From a virus: 20,697 nucleotides of DNA. The stretch is from IMG/VR virus record IMGVR_UViG_3300032047_000178, positions 1-20,697 of that record; one strand, given 5' to 3'. Numbering within the stretch: the first letter of the stretch is position 1; every line of letters starts with the position of its first letter. A model generated the notes under the pieces. It made no database searches and was not told the DNA's origin. It was given only the letters and a program-made list of their open reading frames with translations. Below, piece by piece: positions 13,662 through 20,697 of this stretch. The translations under genes were made by a program, and so were the position numbers.

Positions 13662-15871
13662 TGTACGAGCAAACTTTATATAAAGTATTACCTAATTATA
13701 TTAAACCTAAAACTCTTAAAAAACAAAATAAATTTAAGAAGTGGGAGTATGGATATAATGAAGATCACGATATGGTGATTATATCTAAAACAGGTGAAAT
13801 AGGTGAGGTATATGAAATTCAAAATTTAAAAATAGCTTTACCTAAAAAAGAAAAGGTTCATAAATTTGAAAATGATAGATGGAGTAAAACTGAATATCCT
13901 AAAGCTTTAAGTAAAATTAAAACGGTTTTTGATTGGAAACAATATCCTCAAGACTTTAAAGAAAAGTGGTTTGAATATATTGATGAAGAATTTAAAAAAC
14001 GTGAAGAAGGTTATTGGTTTTATAACAATGGAAAAGCTACTTATATTACAGGTACTCATTACATGTATCTACAATGGTCTAAAATTGATGTTGGAGCACC
14101 AGATTATAGAGAAGCAAATAGATTATTCTTTTTATTTTGGGAAGCTTGTAAAGCTGATATAAGAGCATATGGAATGTGTTATCTTAAGAATAGACGTTCT
14201 GGATTTTCTTTTATGGCTTCAGGAGAAGTTGTAAACTTAGCTACAATATCTAGTGATTCAAGATATGGAATACTATCTAAAACAGGTCCTGATGCTAAAA
14301 AAATGTTTACCGACAAAGTAGTTCCAATATCAGTTAACTATCCTTTCTTTTTTAAACCGATTCAAGATGGTATGGATCGACCTAAAACAGAATTAGCATA
14401 TAGAGTACCTGCTTCTAAATTTACTAGAAAAAGTATAGAATCAGGAAGTGAGGATTTAGAGCTACAAGGTCTTGATACAACGATTGACTGGAAAAATACA
14501 GGGGACAATAGTTATGATGGTGAAAAACTAAAACTATTAGTACATGATGAATCTGGTAAATGGGAAAGACCAAACAATATTTTAAATAACTGGAGGGTTA
14601 CAAAAACCACTCTAAGACTTGGTAGTAGGATTATTGGTAAATGTATGATGGGATCAACATCTAACGCATTAGATAAAGGAGGTAGAAATTTTAAAAAACT
14701 ATATGATGATTCAGATGTTACGAAAAGAAACAGCAATGGACAGACTCGCTCAGGACTATATTCTTTGTTCATTCCTATGGAATGGAATTACGAAGGATAC
14801 ATTGATTCTTACGGGATGCCTGTATTCGACACTCCACAAAGAAAAGTGCATGGACCTCATGGAGTACCAATTAAACTCGGAGTTGTTAAATATTGGGAGA
14901 ATGAGGTAGAAGGATTAAAAGAAGATCAAGATGGTTTAAATGAATTCTATAGACAATTCCCAAGAACCACTAAGCACGCTTTTAGAGATGAATCTAAATC
15001 ATCTTTATTTAATCTTACAAAAATATATCAACAGATAGATTTTAATGAAGATTTAAAAAACACATTAGGGGTTTCAAAAGGTAGTTTTCAATGGGAAAAT
15101 GGTCATAAAGATACAAAAGTTATATTTGTTCCAAACAATCAAGGAAGATTTTTAGTAACGTGGGTTCCACCTACGCATCTTCAAAACAAAAGATATTTAA
15201 AAAATGGAGTTAATTATCCTAGTAATGAGCATTGTGGTGCTTTTGGATGTGACCCATATGATATATCTGGAACTGTAGACAAAAGAGGATCTAATGGATC
15301 TTTACACGGTTTAACAAAATTTAGCATGGAAGAAGTTCCACCTAATCATTTTTTCTTAGAATATATAGCGCGTCCACAAACTGCTGAAATATTTTTTGAA
15401 GATGTACTTATGGCTTGTGTATTTTACGGCATGCCAATATTAGCAGAAAACAATAAACCAAGATTACTTTATTATTTTAAACGTAGAGGTTATAGAGGTT
15501 TTGCTATGAACAGACCAGATAAAAAAAGAAATAAATTATCTGTTACAGAAAGAGAAATAGGTGGTATACCTAATTCAAGTGAAGACATTAAACAAGCTCA
15601 CGCATCTGCTATTGAAACCTACATAGAACATTTTGTAGGTTTAAAAGAAGTAGGTTATGGAGATATGTATTTTCAAAGAACATTAGAAGATTGGTCTAGA
15701 TTTAATATAAATAATAGAACAACTCATGATGCTTCAATTAGTTCAGGTTTAGCTTTAATGGCTTGTAACAAACACAGGTATTCACCTGTTAACAAGAGAG
15801 AATTAAAAGCTGTTGATCTAGGTATAAAAAAATACAACAATAAAGGAACTTTATCAAAAATTATAAATTAA
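13661..15871 (+). CDS. terL: Terminase large subunit (packaging motor ATPase/nuclease)
   Basis: A 736-residue terminase, somewhat longer than the usual 450-600. It drives ATP-powered DNA packaging into the prohead and cuts concatemers. ATPase half: an atypical Walker A in NRRSGFSF (177-184), where the usual GKS/T lysine is Phe; Walker B LLVHDE (292-297) with Asp-Glu; and a motif III-like GSTSN (331-335). Nuclease (RNase H-like) half: GCDPYD (529-534, Asp531), AENN (595-598, Glu596) and THDAS (688-692, Asp690) can supply the metal-binding acids. Frame intact, ending at TAA. The start shares TAATG with the upstream gene; the portal gene starts at the final A of its stop. The order TerL-portal-scaffold-capsid matches head modules. 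Confidence 0.93.
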   Translation: MYEQTLYKVLPNYIKPKTLKKQNKFKKWEYGYNEDHDMVIISKTGEIGEVYEIQNLKIALPKKEKVHKFENDRWSKTEYPKALSKIKTVFDWKQYPQDFKEKWFEYIDEEFKKREEGYWFYNNGKATYITGTHYMYLQWSKIDVGAPDYREANRLFFLFWEACKADIRAYGMCYLKNRRSGFSFMASGEVVNLATISSDSRYGILSKTGPDAKKMFTDKVVPISVNYPFFFKPIQDGMDRPKTELAYRVPASKFTRKSIESGSEDLELQGLDTTIDWKNTGDNSYDGEKLKLLVHDESGKWERPNNILNNWRVTKTTLRLGSRIIGKCMMGSTSNALDKGGRNFKKLYDDSDVTKRNSNGQTRSGLYSLFIPMEWNYEGYIDSYGMPVFDTPQRKVHGPHGVPIKLGVVKYWENEVEGLKEDQDGLNEFYRQFPRTTKHAFRDESKSSLFNLTKIYQQIDFNEDLKNTLGVSKGSFQWENGHKDTKVIFVPNNQGRFLVTWVPPTHLQNKRYLKNGVNYPSNEHCGAFGCDPYDISGTVDKRGSNGSLHGLTKFSMEEVPPNHFFLEYIARPQTAEIFFEDVLMACVFYGMPILAENNKPRLLYYFKRRGYRGFAMNRPDKKRNKLSVTEREIGGIPNSSEDIKQAHASAIETYIEHFVGLKEVGYGDMYFQRTLEDWSRFNINNRTTHDASISSGLALMACNKHRYSPVNKRELKAVDLGIKKYNNKGTLSKIIN

Positions 15872-18276
15872 TGAATATATATACTAATACCAATAGTGCT
15901 TTCCCTAGTCAAGTAGTGAGTGATGCTGAAAAAGCAAGTATTGAATATGGGAGTCAAGTTGCTATGGCCATAGAATATGAATGGTTTAAGACAGGAAGAA
16001 CTAATGGAAATAGGTATTTAACTAATTGGAATCAATTCCACCAATTAAGATTATATGCTCGTGGAGAACAAAGCATACAAAAATACAAAGATGAATTATC
16101 TATTAATGGTGATTTGTCTTATCTTAATTTAGATTGGCAACCAGTTCCTATATTATCTAAATTTGTAGATATAGTTGTAAACGGTATATCAGCTAAAACA
16201 TATGATATTAAAGCTTATGCTCAAGATCCAGAGTCTATAAAGCAAAGAACTAAGTACGCTGCTAAAATACAAGAGGATATGCTTGCTAGAGAATATCTTA
16301 ATTCTTTAAAGCAATCTTTAGGTATAAATTTATACCAAAGCTCTTCACCTGAAATACTACCTGAAACTCCTGAAGAACTTGAACTTCACATGCAACTATC
16401 TTATAAGCAAAGTATAGAGATAGCTGAAGAAGAAGCTATATCTTCTGTTATGGATCATAACAAATACGATTTAACAAAGCGAAGATTAAACATGGACTTA
16501 GCTGTTTGTGGTATTGCAGCTTGTAAAACAAACTTTAATACAGCTGAGGGTATAACAGTAGATTATGTAGATCCAGCTTATATGGTTTATTCATATACTG
16601 AAGATCCTAATTTTGAAGATATATATTATGTAGGAGAAATAAAGTCTATTACAATTCCTGAACTTAAAAAAGAATTTCCTGATATATCTAATGAAGAATT
16701 AGAAAGAATACAGAAAATGCCTGGAAATAGAAATTATATTACAGGTTGGGGAGGTTATGATGAAAATACTGTTCAAATAATGTATTTTGATTATAAAACA
16801 TATCATAACCAAGTATTTAAAATAAAACAAACAGATCAAGGTTTAGAAAAAGCCTTAGAAAAAGATGATACTTTTAATCCTCCACAAAATGATGGTTTTG
16901 AAAAAGTAAGTAGAAGTATAGAGGTTTTATATAGTGGTGCTAAAGTGCTAGGAACTGATACTATGTTAAAGTGGGAACTTGCTGAAAACATGTCTAGACC
17001 TATGTCAGATACTACAAAAGTAGAAATGAATTACGCGATATGCGCGCCACGTATGTATAAAGGTAGAATAGAATCACTTGTAAGTAAGTGTATTGGTTTT
17101 GCTGATATGATACAATTAACCCACTTAAAACTACAACAAGTGTTAGCTAAAATGGTACCAGACGGTGTTTATTTAGACATGGACGGTCTTGCTGAAGTTG
17201 ATTTAGGTAACGGAACTAACTATAATCCAGCAGAAGCATTAAATATGTATTTCCAAACTGGTAGTATTGTTGGTAGATCTCTTACTCAAGATGGTGATAT
17301 GAATCCTGGAAAAGTTCCTATTCAAGAATTAACAGCTAGTTCTGGCCAAGGTAAGATACAAAGTTTAATTTCTACATATCAATATTATTTACAAATGATA
17401 AGAGATGTGACGGGATTAAATGAAGCGAGAGATGGTAGTACACCAGATAAACAAACATTAGTTGGTTTACAAAAAATGGCAGCTAACGCGTCTAACGTAG
17501 CTACTAGACACATCAAACAAGCTGGTTTATATATAACATTAAGGATAGCAGAAAATATTGCTTTAAAAATAGCAGACGCATTAGAATTTCCATTAACAGC
17601 TGAGTCTTTAGTTAATAATATTTCTAATTACAATGTAAATACTTTGATTGAGGTTCAAAACCTTAATCTTCATGATTTTGGTATATATTTAGAATTAGAA
17701 CCAGACGAGGAACAGCAAGCTCAATTAGAGCAAAATATTCAAATGGCTTTACAGCAAGGTGGGATTGATTTAGAAGATGCTATAGATTTAAGACAAATAA
17801 AAAACCTTAAATTAGCTAATCAGTTATTAAAAGTAAAACGTAAAGCTAAAGGTAAGCAAGATCAAGAAAACTCTATGGCTCAAGCTAGAGCTCAATCTGA
17901 AGCTCAAGCTGATGCAGCTGAAAAAATAGGTTTAGCAGAAGTTCAAAAACAAGAAGCTATTTCTGGATCTAAAGTTCAATATGAACAAGCAAGATCTCAG
18001 ATGGAGATTCAACGTATGCAAACCGCTGCACAATTAGAACAAGAAAAAATGCAGGCTCAATTCCAGTATGATATGCAATTAAAGCAGATGGATATGCAGT
18101 CAATGCAAGATAAAGAACAAAGAATAGAAGATCGTAAAGATAAGCGTATAAAAATGGAAGGTACGCAACAAAGTCAGATGATAGATCAAAGAAAAAATGA
18201 TTTAATGCCAATTGATTTTGAAAAAGAAGGTGCAAATCCACAAGCTGATGGAATGCCGCAAGGACCAACAGCTTAA
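15871..18276 (+). CDS. Portal protein
   Basis: An 801-residue portal, the ring at the capsid vertex through which DNA passes and to which TerL docks. It follows terL at a TAATG overlap. Mixed alpha/beta clip and wing regions occupy the first ~500 residues. VTGLNEARDGSTPDK (513-527), followed by ATRHI, is a typical portal segment near the tunnel or crown helices. The last ~150 residues (about 655-770) are rich in Gln, Met, Ala and Glu, predicted as a long helical coil, ending in a Pro/Gly tail (QADGMPQGPTA). Large size and a long C-terminal helical extension fit a barrel-type portal like those of P22-like or crAss-like phages; which is not decided. No signal peptide. Confidence 0.9.
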   Translation: MNIYTNTNSAFPSQVVSDAEKASIEYGSQVAMAIEYEWFKTGRTNGNRYLTNWNQFHQLRLYARGEQSIQKYKDELSINGDLSYLNLDWQPVPILSKFVDIVVNGISAKTYDIKAYAQDPESIKQRTKYAAKIQEDMLAREYLNSLKQSLGINLYQSSSPEILPETPEELELHMQLSYKQSIEIAEEEAISSVMDHNKYDLTKRRLNMDLAVCGIAACKTNFNTAEGITVDYVDPAYMVYSYTEDPNFEDIYYVGEIKSITIPELKKEFPDISNEELERIQKMPGNRNYITGWGGYDENTVQIMYFDYKTYHNQVFKIKQTDQGLEKALEKDDTFNPPQNDGFEKVSRSIEVLYSGAKVLGTDTMLKWELAENMSRPMSDTTKVEMNYAICAPRMYKGRIESLVSKCIGFADMIQLTHLKLQQVLAKMVPDGVYLDMDGLAEVDLGNGTNYNPAEALNMYFQTGSIVGRSLTQDGDMNPGKVPIQELTASSGQGKIQSLISTYQYYLQMIRDVTGLNEARDGSTPDKQTLVGLQKMAANASNVATRHIKQAGLYITLRIAENIALKIADALEFPLTAESLVNNISNYNVNTLIEVQNLNLHDFGIYLELEPDEEQQAQLEQNIQMALQQGGIDLEDAIDLRQIKNLKLANQLLKVKRKAKGKQDQENSMAQARAQSEAQADAAEKIGLAEVQKQEAISGSKVQYEQARSQMEIQRMQTAAQLEQEKMQAQFQYDMQLKQMDMQSMQDKEQRIEDRKDKRIKMEGTQQSQMIDQRKNDLMPIDFEKEGANPQADGMPQGPTA

Positions 18277-18303
18277 TTATTAATTATTTAATTATATTAT
18301 ATT
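18277..18303 (+). promoter_or_regulatory. 27-nt A/T-only leader before the scaffold gene
   Basis: The gap between the portal stop and the ATG at 18304 contains only A and T (TTATTAATTATTTAATTA and continuing). There is no Shine-Dalgarno sequence. It could be an SD-independent initiation region; a promoter is possible, but no consensus is recognisable. Confidence 0.4.
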
Positions 18304-19518
18304 ATGTCAGAATTAAAAACAAATGAACCTGTTAAACAGGAAGGTGACTTTAAAATAAAGTCTAAGCCTAAAAAACCTAAACAATTAGGTAATAGTGAAC
18401 AGGAAGTAAAGAAAGTAAATTTAAAAGAACCGTTAGTAGAAATACCTAACGATGTTACCAAGGTTACAATACCTAAGGAAGCACTTAAAGAAGAAAACAA
18501 TGCCATTCAAATCGGAGAAACAAAGGAAGTACCTGTGGAAAAACCATCCGGAGATAGCGCAGAGGTGGGAGAACCTATACAAGAGTCCAACGAGACTACT
18601 GAAGGGTTTTCTCCAATCAAAGAAGTAACGGAAGAAGTTAAAAAAGTAGAAGCAGAAATAAAAGAAGCTATTAGAGATGAAAAAGTATTAGGTAAACAAT
18701 TACCTGAGAATATCGAAAAACTAGTTAATTTTATGGAAGAAACTGGTGGGACAATAGAAGATTACACTAGATTAAATGCTGATTATACTACTGTAGATGA
18801 TACTACTTTATTAAAAGAATATTATAAGCAGACTAAACCACATTTAGATGCTGAAGAAATAGACTTTATCATGGAAGATAAATTCGATTTCGATACAGAA
18901 ATTGACGAAGAGCGTGACGTCAAAAAGAAAAAACTCGCTAAAAAAGAGGAGATTGCAAAAGCTAAAAGCTTTTTAGAAGAAACTAAGAATAAATATTACG
19001 ACGAAATCAAGTTGAGAACCGGCGTAACTCAGGATCAACAAAAAGCTATGGACTTTTTCAATCGATACAATAAGCAGCAAGAAATAGCTGAGCAACAACA
19101 TCAAACATTCCAGGAAAATACAAAACAACTTTTCAATGAAAATTTCGAAGGTTTCGATATATCGGTGGGAGATAAAAAATATAAGTACAATATAAAGGAT
19201 GTAGATAAAGTTGCTGAAAACCAATCAAACATTAACAATTTAGTTAAGAAGTTCTTAGACAATGAAGGTAATGTTACTGATGCGGCTGGTTATCACAAAG
19301 CAATTTATGCGGCTGAAAATGTAGATAGAATCGCGTCTCATTTTTATGAGCAAGGAAAAGCAGATGCAGTTAAAGACGTGGTGAATAAATCTAAAAATTT
19401 ATCACCTATAAAAGCTAGAACCCAACAAGGTGAAGTTTTTGTAAATGGCTTTAAAGTTAAATCTGTTTCTGGAGCTGATTCTTCTAAATTAAAAATCAAA
19501 AGAAGAAAATTTAACTAA
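18304..19518 (+). CDS. Putative head scaffolding protein
   Basis: A 404-residue, very acidic/basic, mostly helical protein between portal and capsid genes, the classic place of the scaffold that shapes the prohead. Residues 1-125 are low-complexity and probably disordered (Lys/Glu/Pro-rich), with SPIK at 103-106. Then helices with ENIEKLVNFMEETGGT (135-150) and an acidic/basic coiled-coil segment at about 183-260 (EEIDFIMEDKFDFDTEIDEE, KKKKLAKKEEIAKAKSF). A second SPIK occurs at 367-370. The C-terminus is basic (SSKLKIKRRKFN), a common capsid-binding feature of scaffolds. No catalytic motif. An alternative is an accessory head protein, but position and composition favour the scaffold. Confidence 0.82.
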   Translation: MSELKTNEPVKQEGDFKIKSKPKKPKQLGNSEQEVKKVNLKEPLVEIPNDVTKVTIPKEALKEENNAIQIGETKEVPVEKPSGDSAEVGEPIQESNETTEGFSPIKEVTEEVKKVEAEIKEAIRDEKVLGKQLPENIEKLVNFMEETGGTIEDYTRLNADYTTVDDTTLLKEYYKQTKPHLDAEEIDFIMEDKFDFDTEIDEERDVKKKKLAKKEEIAKAKSFLEETKNKYYDEIKLRTGVTQDQQKAMDFFNRYNKQQEIAEQQHQTFQENTKQLFNENFEGFDISVGDKKYKYNIKDVDKVAENQSNINNLVKKFLDNEGNVTDAAGYHKAIYAAENVDRIASHFYEQGKADAVKDVVNKSKNLSPIKARTQQGEVFVNGFKVKSVSGADSSKLKIKRRKFN

Positions 19519-19534
19519 TTAAAAATTTAAAATT
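19519..19534 (+). promoter_or_regulatory. 16-nt A/T-only leader before the capsid gene
   Basis: The gap before the capsid ATG is only A and T, ending AAAATT. It resembles the leaders of groEL and the 12368 gene and lacks a Shine-Dalgarno sequence. Confidence 0.4.
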
Positions 19535-20697
19535 ATGAGTTTATCTCCACAATTTGGTAGTATTATTCCAAGTCCGATTCAAACTCCATCACCTTCAGCT
19601 TATTTAGCTTTTAACGGTGGAGCGAATGACTTTGCGCAACAATATTTACCAGAAATTTACGAACAAGAAGTAGAGCGTTATGGAAACAGAACGTTATCTG
19701 GCTTTTTGAGAATGGTTGGGGCAGAAATGCCAATGACCTCAGATCAAGTAATCTGGTCTGAACAAAATAGATTACATATATCCTATGACAACTGTAGCGT
19801 AGCTGCAGGAGGAGGAGCTGGTGCTGGTTTAGCATCTGTTGTTACAATTCCAGTTGGTGCAGGTGTAACTAACGTTATATCTATTAACGATACTGTTGTA
19901 CTTTTAGACCCTAACGGTCAAGAAGCTAAAGGTATTGTTACAGCAAGAGCTGCTGGTAACGTAACAGTTCAACCATTTGCTAACGCAACATTTGATGCAC
20001 AGGGAATTAGTATTGCTGCTGCAACAATTAAAATGTTTGTTTATGGTTCTGACTACACTAAAGGAACTAGCTTAGCTGCTGGTGGTGTAGGTAATTCAAA
20101 CGCTAGAATAAGCGTTGACCCTTCATTCACACAGTTTTCTAACTCACCAGTGATCATAAGAGATCAGTACGTTGTTACTGGATCTGATATGGCACAGATT
20201 GGTTGGGTTGAAGTTGCTACTGAAGATGGTGCTTCTGGATACCTTTGGTATTTAAAAGCTGAATCTGAAACTAGATTAAGATTCGAAGATTACTTAGAAA
20301 TGGCAATGGTAGAAGGTGAATTAAACGCTAACGTTAATGGTGCTGCAGGAAGTTATGCTACTGCTGTTTTACCAGGTACGCAAGGTTTATTTGCTGCTAT
20401 TAGAGCTAGAGGTAATGTAAACGTTGGTTTTACAGCGGCTGCAGGACTTGATGAGTTTGATGCTATTCTTAAAAACCTAGATACTCAAGGAGCTATTGAA
20501 GAAAACATGTTATTCTTACAGAGACAAACATCTCTTGATTTTGATGATATGTTAGCTTCTATCTCTGGTGGTTTCGCTGGTGGTACTGCTTTCGGTTTAT
20601 TCGAAAATTCAGAAGAAATGGCACTTAACTTAGGTTTCTCTGGTTTTAGAAGAGGTTCTTATGACTTCTATAAAACTGATTGGAAATACTTAAACGA
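19535..20697 (+). CDS. Major capsid protein, 3'-truncated by window edge
   Basis: A frame starting at ATG 19535 (MSLSPQFGSIIPSPIQTPSP) and running to the edge, 387 codons plus two bases, with no stop. It follows the scaffold gene, as expected for the major capsid protein. It has an N-terminal arm with SPI elements, a helical LPEIYEQEVERYG segment, a Gly/Ala/Val/Thr-rich beta region, then an E-loop/A-domain-like part with RLRFEDYLEMAMVEGEL, LDEFDAILKNLDTQGAIEEN and ALNLGFSGFRRGSYDFYKTD. Codon use looks richer in C-ending Phe/Asn/Tyr/Asp codons than its neighbours, typical of highly expressed genes. HK97-like fold is the likely assumption; the sequence alone does not prove it. Confidence 0.85.
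   Translation, partial: MSLSPQFGSIIPSPIQTPSPSAYLAFNGGANDFAQQYLPEIYEQEVERYGNRTLSGFLRMVGAEMPMTSDQVIWSEQNRLHISYDNCSVAAGGGAGAGLASVVTIPVGAGVTNVISINDTVVLLDPNGQEAKGIVTARAAGNVTVQPFANATFDAQGISIAAATIKMFVYGSDYTKGTSLAAGGVGNSNARISVDPSFTQFSNSPVIIRDQYVVTGSDMAQIGWVEVATEDGASGYLWYLKAESETRLRFEDYLEMAMVEGELNANVNGAAGSYATAVLPGTQGLFAAIRARGNVNVGFTAAAGLDEFDAILKNLDTQGAIEENMLFLQRQTSLDFDDMLASISGGFAGGTAFGLFENSEEMALNLGFSGFRRGSYDFYKTDWKYLN

Noticed and set aside
13929-14909. Alternative + and - frames inside terL
   Set aside because: terL is continuous with all functional motifs, so these are shadows.
18277-18303. A/T-rich gap as a transcription terminator
   Set aside because: Only weak A-T pairing is possible; no stable GC stem with a T-run.

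Overview
This window is a stretch of a tailed double-stranded DNA phage genome: a late, virion-assembly region read entirely on the + strand. It is AT-rich (roughly one third G+C by eye), and its genes are tightly packed, with 1-4 nt gaps or ATGA/TAATG overlaps. Genes mostly start without a Shine-Dalgarno sequence, after A/T-only or A-rich leaders. This initiation style, together with the flavour of the proteins, suggests a phage of a marine Bacteroidetes (flavobacterium-like) host. The host assignment is inference. No tRNA, integrase, CRISPR array or insertion sequence was seen, and nothing convincing is encoded on the - strand.

Layout, left to right. (1) 1-4305: the 3' part of a very large, mosaic, repeat-containing tail fibre, open at the left edge. 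(2) 4365-6938: a small conserved phage protein, then a phage chaperonin pair, groEL followed by an overlapping groES (reverse of the usual bacterial order), then a winged-helix-like protein. (3) 6935-10294: nine small, mostly hydrophilic proteins, most carrying a short 'SPL/SPF + K/Q' motif. None has a known function that I recognise. (4) 10360-12305: a small structural-type protein behind an unusual AACAAT leader, a 51-aa Cys protein, an HExxH zincin-like protein, a 3TM-type holin and a second structural-type protein. (5) 12368-13661: a coiled-coil protein, a 75-aa protein, a protein that looks like two GroES-like halves in tandem, and a small protein in the usual small-terminase position. 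(6) 13661-20697: large terminase, portal, scaffold and the major capsid protein, the last cut by the right edge.

How they fit together: TerL, portal, scaffold and capsid protein build and fill the head. GroEL/GroES, and possibly the tandem GroES-like protein, would help fold abundant virion proteins or adapt host chaperonin. The fibre recognises the host, and the holin with an unidentified partner handles lysis. The most novel-looking element is the block of small proteins sharing the SPL/SPF motif. One hypothesis is that they are internal virion or assembly proteins with a common docking or targeting tag.
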